From Burhinus oedicnemus (lineage: Eukaryota > Chordata > Aves > Charadriiformes > Burhinidae), in contig VFFE01007568.1 in the NCBI GenBank assembly GCA_008921705.1, positions 588,168-652,167 on the forward strand: a stretch of DNA of 64,000 nt, read 5' to 3'. Positions within the stretch are counted from its first letter, which is position 1. Every line of letters starts with the position of its first letter. Made by a program: the position numbers and the translations under genes. Below the pieces are notes generated by a model. The model was not told the origin of the DNA. It saw only the letters and a list, made by a program, of their open reading frames with translations, and did no database searches. Positions 46,684-59,727 of the stretch are shown here, one piece after another.

Positions 46684-47030
46684 GGAATCACAGAATCACA
46701 GAATGGTTGAGGTTGGAAGAAACATCTGGAGGTCATCTGGCCTAACACCCCTGCTCAAGCAGGGCCACTTAGACCTTGTTGCACAGGCCCTTGTCCAGAC
46801 AGCTTCTGAATATCTCCAAGAATGGAGACTCTGCCATCTCCCTGGGCAACCTGCACTAGTGCTTGGTCACCCTCGCGGTAAAAAAGTGTTTCCTGATGTT
46901 CAGAGGGAGCCTCCCGTGTTCCAGCGTGTGCCCATTGCCTCTTGTCCTGTCACTGGGCACCACTGAAAAGACCCTGGCTCTTGTCTTCTGTACACCCTCC
47001 CTTCAGGTATTTATATGGTACAAGAGACTG
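46684..47030 (-). mobile_element. CR1 LINE 3' fragment
   Basis: A reverse-orientation CR1 whose 3' end carries duplicated terminal units (AATCACAGAATCACAGAATG) followed by the standard GGTTGGAAGAAACATCTGGA segment. The high-coordinate boundary is approximate. Confidence 0.9.
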
Positions 47031-50000
47031 CTGTCTTCCGCAGCATTATCACTGCCTATCCGTCTTCCCTTCACAATCTTTACTGAGCTGTCACCAAAGG
47101 GAGGAGCCAGCCTTTGGTGAGTGCTTCACACTTACCTTATCCTTCAGTTGAGGGAAGGGAGTGAAACAGGCTGTCCTTGAGGGGCAAAGTAGATGTGATA
47201 AAGGGCCACCTTGACTGGCAGGAGGTGGGCACCACAGGGGAAAGAACACCTACCGACCTCTTGTGCTTTGGTCCGTATGACATCCCAGTACTTTGCTGAG
47301 AGAATGCAGCAAACAGTGAAGCGTGATTTTGCTCAGTTAGGCTAAGGGGCACAGTTGCAGTAAGCAGCGCTATACAAGTTCTCCTAAACAAAACTACAGT
47401 AAAACTACCTGCAGTCCAACTGCATACTGGTGGCCTCCCCCGTTAACTGTGAGGCTGTTTACAGCCTCATTATTACAAAATAATTGCAATATTTTTTAGC
47501 TTTTAATAAATACAAAATAGTTTATTGGAAAATAATTCTTGTGGAAATCCAGTATCACCACCATCCTTTTATTTAACCTGTTTCCTGCCCTGAGGTGAGA
47601 CTGTGTAATCGAAGTAGCAAAGCATGTCAGAATATTAGTTTATTCACAGGTCTGGAAGGCCAAGTGATCTTGCAGCTGCCTAACCCTGTGGACAGAACAA
47701 GAAAACCCAGCAGATCCACCCCTGTTTGTTCAGCTGAACCTAGTAAGTCAAGTACAAACAGATTCTCTCCCCAACACAAGTAACAGTACTCTGTGGGGAA
47801 GTTGATGATTTGAGGACAAAATTAAACATAATTTTACAGATTCCCAGGCATCTTGGATATCTGTAATAGTCTGTAATCCACCAGCCTGTATGCCTCTCAC
47901 TGAATCGTACATTAAGGAAAAACTAAGAATCTGAGGTCTTATTTTTCCAGCCATTTTGAACTGAAAGCAGGTGAGAAGTGAGGGGGATGTAAACGTGGGC
48001 ATTTTTTCAAAATCATTGGGCTGTACAGCTTCCTGCCCATACCCAGCTCATTGTGCTAAATTTCACTTGAGATCCATGCAGGGACAGGCAATGCTTGTAT
48101 TATCCACACAAATAGAATGTGATATCCAAATCCCAAAACTTAATTTTCATGTGGTTTACAAGATCCACTAATTAACGCTGGCAAAGGATTATAACTCTGT
48201 CTTTGTGAAAGCATCGTTTATCAATGCTTGAGGGCAGGCTGGACTTCTGCTTTAATTACAGCTAGAGTCACTAGATGGAGCCAGAGGCAGCTCTGCAGGA
48301 AAGCATCTTACAACCTGGACTATCCTGGATATGTCAAAATTTCCTACTTCATAAAGATCTCAGTTCAGTTTCCAAGCACAGAATTTCAACTGCATGCATA
48401 TATAACTGCAAGATCACTGCATTGCTAAATTAATGGTGTGGTTTTAGCTCAATGATAATTTTTGTGCAAATTGCATGTAGTTGTAATATAATCATAGTTT
48501 TACATTGTCTAGCTGACCAAAGGCTTTAGATTCTCATAGATTGCATGGGCATTATTAGAAAAGAAAAAGAAAGAGAAAACATACTTTCTAGTTTGAAGGT
48601 AATATTCAGCTGGAGAAAGAATAACTGGCAGTAAACTGAACTCAGTTGGCCCTGGTTTAGAAAAGAGGCAAGATGACTTTCAAAGGAACAAAGAAGTGGA
48701 CAGGCCTTCTATGTTCAGTGTAGAAGGAGGGGAGAGGGCCATTCACCATAATGATCTAAACTGCCATAATTTGATCTAAGGATCTCTCCATTACCTGGTG
48801 CTCCACACACACCTGTCATACTGCCAGTGGCACCTGGATGGTACCTCGTGGGCTTCAGGAGTGCACGTGATGGATTGGAAGGTCTTTGTAGCCCAGAAGC
48901 AAGCAGCTGACAGGAGAGACCAAGCTCTGTTCTCTGGTAGAACAGAAAGTTATGGCAATGACAGGAAGAAACCTCCCTCCCAAGATCCCCTTCACCATCC
49001 CAGCGTGACCAGCAGTCACCAATGCCAGCAAGAGGCTATCCTCCTGTACATTTTAAAATGTCCCACCACAGCTGAGGGCCCTATCACCTTTGCCAATGCC
49101 CACATGCAGTTTCTAGGATAGAGCATGACAGCAGAAGAGAACAGAAACTATGTCTACTAGACAAGGGACCTTGGCACCGATAGTGGCACACCAGAAGGCA
49201 GAGTCAACAGGTGGATCTAGTAAATGTAGGTTGGGTCATGATCATTGCATACATATTCTGGAGGCAGATGGAGCCCCAGCCAACCACTGGTAGAGGAACA
49301 GGTAAAGCAATGAGAGCTAAAAGCCAATGGCTGGCCTGCAAGTGTGACTACTGCCTTGGACTGGGGCTGTGTCAGGGTGGGTGCTTCACCTCCTGCTTCC
49401 CTTTACTTGCTGAGGGAGGTGAGAGTTTGAGACGACTGGTAGTGCCTCTTGCATCTTTTCGTCAAGGACATGACAGGACCAAAAGCATCTTGCACCCAGC
49501 TTGCTGTGCCCATGGAGAAAAAGAAAGTGGCCAGTCTCCTCCCACTGAGCACTTCGGCTTGGTCTTTTTAAACAGAAATAATTTTATTAGAGAAGAAAAT
49601 GGTGATCTTGCTGGGAGAGTTTCAAAGCACAGGAAACTATTCTAAAAAAAGGGGGGGAAGAAACGATAATATTGTTCAGTTTCCTCTCTGTCCAGGTCTT
49701 TTGTGCCTCTGAGGGCAGCTTATTGGTAAGGGCTGTGTAAGCCTGTCCAACAAAAGTAATTGGAGGCACTCTTTTTGTTTCTTTCCCAGAAGAACCCAAA
49801 CACCAAAAGGTCCCACCCACAATTTTTGCCTCCTACAGCTGTCCCTGCCTTCATTAAATTGGTCGAGAAATCATGGCAGGGCTAAGAGGAAGGTGTGGAA
49901 AGTTAGAAATGCACAGACATCCATACACAGAGAAATATTTCACTATATGCTTCCCATTGATGGCACAGATAGGTATAGCTGTGATGGGGTTTGAGGGCTA

Positions 50001-51169
50001 CAGCTCCTTCAGCCTATCTGAATTAGGTGTATGGATTGCAACAAGACTCTGAAGCAAATCAAGGGTATTATTGAACAGGGAAAAGCCATCATGCAAATGG
50101 AGAAGGCAACACCAGAAGAATAATTTCCACAAGTGTTTAGCAGGACAAGGCCTGACCTGCAAAACTGAGCAGGGAATCAGACCCATGAATTGTTTTCAAT
50201 CTACAACATATTTTCTCTGTAAACCTATGTAAATCTGAGTTACAAGACTTTAGCTCTTAAAATATATGGTTGTTCTTACGCTCTTTCATGTTTATACAAT
50301 TTGGTTTAGGTTTGAAAAAAATTGAAGCAGCTTGTAGAACAGTTGGTGAGACAATACAAATCCCAACACAGCCCATCTCACCTCCCCAAGAAGTGATCAG
50401 ACTTGGAATGTTACACGAGGAGTGCTAATCCTATAGCCGCTCTCTTTCCAGGAGCACAGGAAGTTCCTCCAGTGGTTTCAGGCTGTCAGATAATGGCAAA
50501 TGGCTAAGGAAGGAGAGAATCAACACATACTCAAGCTTGGGATTTCCAGATTGTACTTTTGTTATACACCAAACCAAGGTCACAAGGTCTGTTCTGCAGC
50601 AGGCTGCTGTTCAGGAACTTTTTTTTTTTGTGTTGAGGTCAAGTTTCAATATATGCAATTTCCCTAATTCTGTTTATTCCTAGAGTAATTCTGAAATGGA
50701 AGCAAGGTCCTGCAAAATAATTGTAACTGAGCTGGTATGACTAAGCTATACTGTAGGAAGATCAGCTGAACAGCAGATTTGTATTTTGTCAAAGCTATGA
50801 CTTTTATGGCTGATGCAGGTTTTAGGAAAGCTGTTCTGCAGCGTCTCTTCAGATAAGACCTACAATGACAGAATGGTTTGGCAGTCAACTAGAGTGGAGC
50901 ACACTCAGAGAAAAGGTACACCTGGAGTGTGGCTCCTTGCTAATATGCATGGCAGATGTCTGTTTCACAGTTTACCCTTTGACAGCCAGCTGTGATGTCA
51001 GATTGAGCTGCACCTTATGAAGCAATTTCACTTCCTGTTACTTCAACACTTTCAAGTGCTTCCACACGCAGAGGACATCATCTGAAGAACTGCTTGCCGG
51101 TATTATCTCCACCTAAGAGATTTTTCTTGCAAAAACTTAAAAAAAAAATACTAAAAGCATTGAAGAATT
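47031..51169. other. Spacer upstream of intact GLIPR1-like gene
   Basis: About 45% GC, without a recognised exon. The longest open stretch (49211-49645, plus) starts with GTG, has no family resemblance and is treated as chance. The promoter of the downstream gene should lie within the last few hundred bases; I see no clear TATA box or CpG island there. Confidence 0.45.
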
Positions 51170-51349
51170 ATGAAAATCACATTTTTCTTTGCTGAATTTT
51201 TCTTACTGGATCTCTTCGCTTGCTGTCATGCTTATCCACAATATCCCTTGCCTGACATAGAAGATGCAAAGTTCATTGAAGACTGTGTGAAAGCTCACAA
51301 CAAGTTTCGATCCAAAGTGAATCCACCAGCCAGCAATATGTTTCGCATG
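51170..51349 (+). CDS. GLIPR1L: GLIPR1-like copy 2, exon 1
   Basis: 60 codons: signal peptide MKITFFFAEFFLLDLFACCH, then FIEDCVKAHNKFRSKVNPPA. The donor is ATG|GTAAGG, phase 0. Confidence 0.93.
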
Positions 51350-54300
51350 GTAAGGAGGCATTCGTGATCTGTTTGAAAATTAATACAGATTGGGCTGCTG
51401 ATTTAGCCCATCTTATTCTTCATTTGCCTTGCGATTTCCATTGTCAATGATTTTTGAACTATATATGTTTGTTCTTCATAGGAAATAGAAGAGATAGTAA
51501 TTTTCACACTATTGCTCAGTTTTAATAATTTGAAGGGAAATCCTTGTTTAGGGATGGATTGCTACTCTAAACTTCAGCCAGAGGAAGGGGCTGCATTGCA
51601 GAAAATAGTGTTGAGTTCTCAGCATTTCATTTACCTCTTTAGTAATCTGTTTATGTTAGTCTGGTTTCATACAGGGAAGCTGTTTGGTATTAAAAAGCTC
51701 CTGAATAGGCAATCTGTACAACAGGATTTGTTGAAAATCTGTCATCTCCGTTTGTTTCTTCCAATCTAGAACATGTGTTGAAGAAAGGGGGATTTGCCAG
51801 GACATCCATTTATATACCTGATCTTCATTTGCTGTAGCAGGGTTTGTGGAGTAGGGATGCTAATATCTGGGGTGGAAATCAGAGCTTCCTATATATATAA
51901 TCAGAACAGGCCATGGATAGGTCTCAGCTTGCTTGGTGGAATACGTGAGGAAAAAGGTAGATGGATAGCTGAGGGAGGCAACGCCAGTCAGTTTATGTCG
52001 TTACTCTGAGCCCTCCAGCAGTGCGGTATAGCTGGAAAGGAAGTTAAATGCATAACCACATGCACAATATGAATCATTTCTGTGAAAGGAAGTTTGTAGT
52101 AAAGGGGTGAAATTCAGACTGCTCGTGATTTTAATTTCTTGCCATTTTGAAAAACAATGTTGAATTTAAAATGCTAGCACACAAGAGCAAACTCAGCTGC
52201 TCAGGCCAAAGATCCAGCAAGCCTGAAATAAGGGTGGGACAAATATACAGAAACCTCTTGAATCAAAGGTGTTGCATTGTATTTAAAAGCTCTTGATGGA
52301 TTTTTCTTACATGATTTTTTTTCAGCCTTGAGCTCATGCAAGTTTTTATCGTTCCTAGCATCATGTAGCAAAGCCTAACCACAAGTTGTGTGAAGATACC
52401 TCCTTGCATTTGATTTGGACATGTTAATTCCTAGCTTTGATAGTCTCTGGTCTTTGTCTTGGAAGGAGCGAGTAATCATGGCTGATTTACCTCCTTCACA
52501 CAAGATGTCCAGCTGCCTCTGAACAAAGCAGCAGCGCACTCTCTGTTGCTTTATGAAAGCCGTCCATACTTGAGGATGATCATCCTCCTCCATGTTCTCT
52601 CTGCCCTTTCTAGTTCTAGTGTTCCCTTCTTAAGGTGAGGTGCTGCACACAGCATTTAACAGGACTTCTACAGTGGTGTAATTATATACCTGGTTTTATT
52701 CTCCATTCCTTCTCGAGGAATTTCTAACATGTTATTTGCTTTTTAGACTACTTCTAAACATTGATTGACAAGTGGTAATAGCCAGCTCCAAACCTGTCGT
52801 CATGAACAGAGTCAAAATTGTTTGTTTTTTTCTTTTTAAAACACATCCCTTAACTTAATTTCTCTGTACGGAATTTTACCTGCCATTTTATTGCCTGGTC
52901 ATTCAGTGGCATAAAATCTTTCTGCAAGTCTTGCAGACCAGTTTCTCAAATTATCATTTGTGCCACTCGGGATGGGAATGGTTCCTCCTCAGCCGAGCAG
53001 AGATGAGCGAGCCTTTTGTTTCCTTTGGCCACACACTGAGGAGGGAGAAGAGCAAAGAGGCAGAAGGGGCTGTGGAAGGGAGCAGCTCTGAGTCTTCTCC
53101 TCTCTGTCCTGGCCAGCAGAACAGAATTTCTATCTGGTCTAGTGATAATTGCAAAGTGCAAATCCCTGGACAGCCAACAGCTCCCAGGCATAAAGTCCCT
53201 CAAGCCCTTCAAAGGCTGGGGGTTTCACCCAGTTGCCTCCTCTCAAGCCAGGCAGCTTGAAGACTGCAATCCAGCTCTAAATATTTTAAGAAGTCAGATA
53301 TCACAGGACAGTGGATAGACACTATGTGTCCTGCAATACCTAAGGGAGAAAGAAGGAAAAAAATCTGCTGTGGGAGTAGAAATGTCAAGTCAGGGAAAGA
53401 AACTGAATGCAGGGATGGGAAGCAGGAAAGGGGAAAAGAATCCTTACAAGTTTCTACATTGCAGGTTATATTTTCTTCCTTTTCTACAGTCCTGGGACGC
53501 TGCTTTAGCTAAGACTGCCAGAGCGTGGGCAAAGAAGTGCAAGTTTAAGCACAATATCTACCTTAAAATGCCGGGGAAGGTGCACCCCACCTTTACTCCT
53601 GTTGGAGAAAACATTTGGACTGGCACAGCCACCATCTTCTCCGTGGATGCAGCTCTCAGTGACTGGTTTAATGAAGTCAGCAGCTATGATTTCAGCACCA
53701 ATAGCTGTACTGACATGTGTGGTCACTACACCCAGGTGAGTCTTACATGCCCAATGGTTTATAATGTAATGGTTTCACAGAGAATCCAAGTACAGGCTTG
53801 AAACAGATGGCTTTGGAACAGGAATTACAGCAGGGTTTTTCACCCCCTGGTTTATTGCTGCATGAGATTGGAAATAACTATTACGAGCCCCAGGGATGTC
53901 TGAGTCTTATTTTCAGTAATGTTGGAAAGGGATTATCCCCTGACAATTTCATGTTTCCAGCGGAGCCAGATAACAAATGCAAAACCATCTACCAATCAGT
54001 TGTTTGTCTAAGCTGCCCTTTGGGTTGTCGATGTTGCTTCTGTGTTGGCAGTTTTAACCTTCCACAAGAGCCTTCCCTTCTCCTTCCTCCCTTAATACTC
54101 TTGCTTTTTCAGTCTTTGAAGAGGTGCATTACGTATTTCCCTTTGCCCTTCAGGTCGTTTGGGCAGAGAGTTACAAAGTTGGCTGCGCAGTTCACTTCTG
54201 CAATACAATTGAAAATTTTCCAGGGCTCTCCAGAGCAGCACATTTTGTTTGCAACTATGGGCCAGCGTAAGTTAATTATGGATTTGGGGTTTAGGGGTTT

Positions 54301-56741
54301 TATTTTTTGAATATCCTATAACTGACCTGGTATCAGATGCTAACAATGATGCAAGCAGTTGTAACAAATTTCAACAGAAGCTATGTCCACATGTCACCGG
54401 TCTGAGGGAAACTTCCTCCGGCCATTAAGAGCAGAAGCTGCTGGAGATAAGCGGAGCTGCAGAAAATCTCTGCGTAAAAAAGCAGGCAAGCAGATCATAG
54501 CTGAGAGCACTCATCTTAACCAAGATGGTGGAATAAAATCTGTTTTGACTTCAGTCTCTGCAGGAAAAGTAGGGAAGGTGCAAGCTTTCCGTTTGAGAAA
54601 GATTACATCTATCTATGGCCCCGCCCAAACTTCAAACAAGAGATTTTAATTCAAGAAACAAAGGGAAGACAGTCCTCTACTTTATTTCATGCCTTGTAAT
54701 TTCTGGACTTAGCTTTTACAGATTTTTTTTAAAATACAGATGGGTAATGAGGGACTAGAGGCAGATTCTTGTATGTTTACACTGAATAACACAGTATTGC
54801 CTGAGAAGTCTCATTAATTTCAAATGGCAAGTCACCAGGTAGCTGCTCCCCATGCCAGTGAGAGCTTTAATCTGATCTAAAAGGAATGATCAGGTTTTGG
54901 ATAAAGGGATTTCCCCCCGTAATAGCTTTGCATGATAAATTATTCTAACAATGTGATGAAACCATGTATTTAAATTGCTTTTCAAATGACTGAGCTAACA
55001 AAATACAGTTCTTCTGCTTTGCAGGGGGAATTACCCAAGAAAACCGTATAAAGCAGGACGATCATGCAGTGGATGCAGTAATGAGAAGTGCGTAGACAAG
55101 CTCTGTGGTAAGACCGAAGTGATCAACTAAGAAAATCGCATAGAAATAAAAGTGGCGTCACTATCAGTGGAAATAAAACAGCAAGTCAATTTGCACTAAG
55201 TACAGAGAGGGTCTGTAGCCCACCACACAGTAACAGTGCCAAACCCTGGTAAGAATAGTATGAGAAGGAATTAATTGAAATATTTTGCTGTTGAAGTCTC
55301 TCGGAGGTAGAAGCCAGAGTTTAGATGAAGAGAAGTATCAGTTAGACTACTTTCCGCCTTTTATCTGATCAGGAAGTCATATATAAACTTTAGCCCCAAC
55401 AATATTGTCAGTCTGGTTCTTTTTTCCCTAGCAGATGTAGTATATTTAACTTCTGCTTTCTTGCTTGTTTAGTATGTCCTATCACATTTTCCAGAAAACT
55501 ATAGTTGTGAATCAGTAATAAGACTATACTGAAAAGCACACTTATTTCTAACTGCCGCAATTTGCTGAGATACAGCAGTGAGAGCTTGGTTTTCCACAGC
55601 AGTTTGCAGCTGTGGACCTTTATGTCATTACACCTAGTCCCAAATTAGTCACAAATAGTGTTTTAAATAAACAGAGATTAAAGGACACGCAACAATGTCT
55701 TAAATAAAATATGAATTTTATACAGAGGTTTAATGGGGCTTGTCTCTACTAGCCAGGCTCTAGATAGCTTCCACTGTAGAAATAATTGATCATTTGGTAT
55801 CCTTATTTCCTTCTGTGATATCCTGGCTGAATCATCTTGAAGTCTCAGACTGATGCATCACAGAAAAACTAGAAACATCTCAAAGACTAGGGGGAGGGAG
55901 AGGAGGAAAAGAGCTTTTAAAAATTAAGTGCTAGATCCTACAACTCATTTTACCATAAGCTGCTATAGGGCAAATCAGCAATTCCAATAGGATGCACGTA
56001 GGCAATCCTGGAAATGCATCAAAGCTCTTAGTAAATGTGTATTTCTGTGATAAATTTAGTAGTTAGGTTTGTCTGTCTGTAACTACTTAAATTTGTTTTG
56101 TGTATCAATTTTTAATAAATTCCCAGTTTTGTTTTTATTTGCTATTCCCTCCTCCACATGACACAAATTCTTCCTAATGCAGCTGCTTCTTTTCTGCATC
56201 TCTTTCAATTCAATAAATATGAGGCCCACGTCAGCTGGGAACCCACTCTTGTTGGCCTTATTCCCCCTTGCAGGATGTTCTAAGCACTGACTGGCATTGT
56301 CAGTGTAATCAGCCAGGCAGCAGCAATGGGTTTTCTTTTTAAGTTAAGAACCACCACTGAATGATACTAACATTTATTTCCTTTTTTTGTCTCTCTACAG
56401 AAAATACAGAACGTGAGAAGCTGATAAGTATGTATCAAATTGTTCTTAATTGCTTTCCTGTAAGTATGACTAAGTTTGATGGGTCTTAATGTGTTTTTCT
56501 TCACTGTTTTTTAGATTATGCCTACTGGTATCCGGACTGGGATACACAGCCCCAGCCACCACGGCCCCGTCCCCCCAGGCCTCCCATACCGCCGTACGTC
56601 CCACCTGCTGAGCATCCGCGTCCCTCTTGTGACCAGTACTGTATTAGTGTTTTAATTTTAAGGCCACTGTTTTTGGTACTGAGTGCTGGTGCTGTTCTTT
56701 TAGTACAACAGCGGTTTCCACACACATTTTTTTATGAGTAA
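51170..56741 (+). CDS. GLIPR1L: GLIPR1-like CAP-domain membrane protein, complete, six exons (copy 2)
   Basis: A CAP-superfamily protein of the glioma pathogenesis-related 1 group, predicted to enter the secretory pathway and be held by a C-terminal membrane segment. Exons: 51170-51349, 53490-53735, 54154-54266, 55025-55107, 56401-56427, 56515-56741. All phases agree and give 291 residues. The signal peptide is about residues 1-21. The CAP domain is about 34-178 with the putative tetrad His43, Glu100, Glu122, His139, signature 1 GHYTQVVW and signature 2 HFVCNYGPAGNY. A cysteine-rich hinge lies at 193-207, then a proline-rich stalk (PQPPRPRPPRPPIPPYVPP) and a hydrophobic segment at about 260-281 ending LLVQQRFPH, similar to the end of human GLIPR1. 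An in-frame stop lies three codons upstream of the ATG. AATAAA at 57097 is a likely poly(A) signal. Which mammalian member is the exact orthologue is not settled; the symbol is a family-level choice. Confidence 0.93.
53490..53735 (+). CDS. GLIPR1L: GLIPR1-like copy 2, exon 2
   Basis: 82 codons with acceptor TTTTCTACAG and donor CAG|GTGAGT. It starts SWDAALAKTARAWAKKC, includes TPVGENIWTGTATIF and ends MCGHYTQ. Confidence 0.95.
54154..54266 (+). CDS. GLIPR1L: GLIPR1-like copy 2, exon 3
   Basis: 113 bases with acceptor TTTGCCCTTCAG and donor AGC|GTAAGT. It encodes VVWAESYKVGCAVHFCN and HFVCNYGP, completing the CAP signatures. Confidence 0.95.
55025..55107 (+). CDS. GLIPR1L: GLIPR1-like copy 2, exon 4
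   Basis: 83 bases with acceptor TTCTGCTTTGCAG and donor TGTG|GTAAGA. It encodes NYPRKPYKAGRSCSGCSNEK and then CVDKLC, the cysteine-rich hinge. Confidence 0.94.
56401..56427 (+). CDS. GLIPR1L: GLIPR1-like copy 2, micro-exon 5
   Basis: A 27-base exon between TCTCTCTACAG and ATAA|GTATGT, encoding NTEREKLI. It is too short to find as an open frame but is required to keep phase between exons 4 and 6. Confidence 0.88.
56515..56741 (+). CDS. GLIPR1L: GLIPR1-like copy 2, terminal exon 6
   Basis: Begins after CTGTTTTTTAG and encodes NYAYWYPDWD, the proline-rich stalk, the hydrophobic segment ILRPLFLVLSAGAVLLV and the tail QQRFPHTFFYE, then TAA at 56739-56741. Confidence 0.92.
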
Positions 56742-57096
56742 TGATCAATTAAGATACTGGTAGTGATCCTATCGCAGTGTTACTCTCAGAGAATTGCACA
56801 CATTTGCAAAAACACTCGGTCATCTTTCCATTATCCTTGTGATGTTTATCCAGCATAGAAAAGGCTGCTTCTTCACTCAAGGCAAGACAGAAGTGGCTGT
56901 GCATAGAGTTAGTGTAATTTATTGGCAGTAGCTGCACACGCTTCTGTGTCTGCCTGAGCCTCTTTGCTCTGGCTCAGGAGTAGTTTGCTAGAGGGACCAC
57001 GTAGACTATATATTGCTGTGCATGCTAACAAGCCTCCTGGAAACCTGGAGCATCACAAAGACATGTCTGAAGTGGCATAGCAGATCCAAAAGAAGC

Positions 57097-57102
57097 AATA
57101 AA
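57097..57102 (+). terminator. Candidate poly(A) signal of GLIPR1-like copy 2
   Basis: AATAAA about 355 bases after the stop codon, the first clear hexamer on this strand downstream of the gene. Confidence 0.55.
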
Positions 57103-57920
57103 CTCCATTAAACTTCAATTATCCAAGACATTGCTTTCCCCAGATAATGGAGATTTAACTGTATGTATTATTTTTAAGAACAGAAAGAGTAAAGCTTATC
57201 ATTTACTCTATTTAGCCTATGTATATCAGTCTTTATTAAAGTAACTCTATTGTCAGTTGTACTATTCTGTTCTTCTCCTCTCAGAGTTAAGCTTTGTCCT
57301 CCATAGCTAGAAGAATGCCAGGGAAAGTTGACAGAACAAGGATTAAGATGGAGTGTCAATGGGGAGAGCTTAATTTTAGGATGTGAGATGGTGACAAAAT
57401 CTGAAATGCAGAGTAGATGACAGCCATCCTGAGCTTGCAGGGAGGAAGAACAGGAGAGGGAAGATGAAATGGGCCCAGGACAGATTCTGGTTTGGAAATG
57501 GAAGATCTCAGCCTTATTAAAAAAGCCCAAACTGTTGATGGATTTAGTTTGTTTTTATAGACATTTGGCCCTGACCCCTACTGTTCCTATATACATTTGT
57601 TAGTAAGGGAAACAAACCCGTCTTTCAAGCTAAGAGATACTGGCTGATACTAGCAATGCGTAACTGTGCTATCAGTATTTAAAGCTGTTTATCCTCCTTT
57701 ATCTTAATCCTAATGTTTTGAGAACACAGTGACTCAAATTCTGAGCCACGCTGCAGCTCTGAAGGAGCATAGCATCCCACAGAATAAAAATGAGCCCCAG
57801 ATGTTTGGGCTCTTGTCATATGCTGCAAAATGTCCCCATGTAAAAAAATACATATTTAATTTCACAATTGTCAGTTCTTGTCTGCTGCCATCTTTCATAT
57901 CTACAACAGCAAGTAGGCTG

Positions 57921-58318
57921 GGGGCAAGTGGTTGGGAATGGGACACAGGTGGGACCAAAGGGATATTCTATAACATATAACATCATGTTCAACAAAAAAA
58001 GAAAAAAAAAAAAGGGGGGGTAGAAGAAGAAGAAAGGTGGGGAGCTGGCTTCCAGCGTGGCCATTGCTCAGAGAGTGTTTGGGCATCAATCTGCCATTGG
58101 GGGTGGTGAGTGATTGCCTTTGCATCGCTTGGGGTTTTTGTTTGTTTGTTTCCCCACCCTCCTTCCCCCTTTCCACACATATTAAGCTGTCTTTATCCTG
58201 ACCCATGAGTTTTCTCACTTTCCTTCTTCCTGTTTTCTCCCCCCATTCTGCTGGGGAAAGGGCAGTGAGCGAGCAGCTGTGTGGGTGCTTGGCTGCTGGC
58301 AGGGGTCAACCCACCACA
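57921..58318 (+). mobile_element. Avian ERVL-like LTR, 3' portion
   Basis: Typical text of the common avian LTR: GACCAAAGGGATATTCTATA, a purine-rich and G-rich block, TATTAAGCTGTCTTTATCCT, GGGCAGTGAGCGAGCAGCTG, ending AACCCACCACA. The 5' third (TGTCCTGG start) is missing or too diverged to see. No internal retroviral genes. Related to, but more diverged than, the LTR at 39.5 kb. Confidence 0.8.
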
Positions 58319-59547
58319 TTGTTCTGGTCTACAAGTGGTTCATAGGGGAGTTGTGAGCACAGTGTTTCTCATCCACGATTCCCTCAGAGGGCCTTTTCAC
58401 CTGTAAGCAGTGTCCCCATGAATAGCTGGAGGTGTGCGACCCACAGGACCTAATGTGGGGTGGCTAATGTGGTGGGGCTGCCCTTGCAGGCTCACAGTGT
58501 GACCCTGGACCACCAACCTGAAATTGGCCTTGCCACCAGCTCCAACACCTACAGGACTGCAGGTGCAGAAGTGATAACTGGGACCTACACCCAGCTGTTC
58601 AAAGGATGCAGATTCCTAAAATGAAACCTGGAGTAGGAAGAAACCCAACCGCATTCCCACAGAGATGTCCAGGTTGCGACTGTGGGAAAGTGCCTGAGCT
58701 TGATGGACAAGTGATAGTTAAGGGCAGTGTGAGGAAGAGGGTGGTGATGATGGTGGGTCTGAGCAGGGAGTGTTGGGCACCTGAGGCAATGTGCATGGAA
58801 CATCAGCTCCCAACTGCTGGCTGTGAAACCCAGTGTGGGTGCTGGGCACCCGTCACGAGACAGTGGCAACCTTCATAGCACCCACTCTGCCGGGGGCTTG
58901 GGTTGCAGGGAATGAATTACAAATTGCTGAAGCATGGGAGGAGAAATTAATAGCAACACACAGCACAAGGGTGTGATCACAGGAGAAACCCATCAATAAC
59001 TGCAGCATATTTAAACTGCAGCTCTCAGTCAAACTTAGCCCTCCAGTAACTCAATGTACAACCAAAGTGACTGTTCATACTGTAGTAAAAGTCATGGTTC
59101 AAATTAATTATTTCTCACAGCATTTTGGCTCAGAGTAACAGCCTTAACAGCAATGCTATTTTCATGAAAAGCAAAAAATTTATCCAAAACTTTACTGCAA
59201 TCCATAGTGATTGCTATGGATGGGATGGTGGGGACCAAAGAAACAAAACCAAAGAAGCCCAAAGGACAGGAGGAAGAAGCTTGCCCACCACAATTGAAAG
59301 AAAGAAAAAAGAGAAAGACAAAGCTGCCACAGCTCTGATGTGAACTTGTAGCTTCATTTCCTTATTCTCATAGCAACGCTCCTGAAATGTGACTCATTTC
59401 CTGTGACCAACGCCATATTCAATTACTATGGCTAAGATAAGTCCAGCCCACAAGCCTTCCAAGCAAAATGCTGCTGGTGGAGCTAAAACCACCTCGTACA
59501 GCTGAAACACTCTGCTCTTAAAGCTGGAAGATCAGAGGCTGGGCATC
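58319..59547. other. Spacer between the two intact GLIPR1-like genes
   Basis: No recognised exon or RNA gene. The first kilobase is about 50% GC with short open stretches. The promoter of copy 3 should lie near the right end; no TATA box is obvious. Confidence 0.45.
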
Positions 59548-59727
59548 ATGACAAGCAGATTTTCTGCTTGTGTGCTGGCTTTACTGCACTTCTGTCGTTC
59601 TTCTGACTCCTATGAACCACCGACATTGCCTGATGTTGGAGATCCAAAGTTTATTGAGGACTGTGTGCGAACCCATAACAGATTCCGGTCTGGAGTGAAT
59701 CCACCAGCCAGCAACATGCTCTACATG
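59548..59727 (+). CDS. GLIPR1: GLIPR1-like copy 3, exon 1
   Basis: 60 codons, the same length as copy 2 exon 1, ending NPPASNMLYM with donor ATG|GTAAGG. Confidence 0.92.

Noticed and set aside
49211..49645. 144-codon plus-strand open frame
   Set aside because: It starts with GTG, has no splice support or recognisable motif, and lies in a spacer. One such frame is plausible by chance in 64 kb at this GC level.
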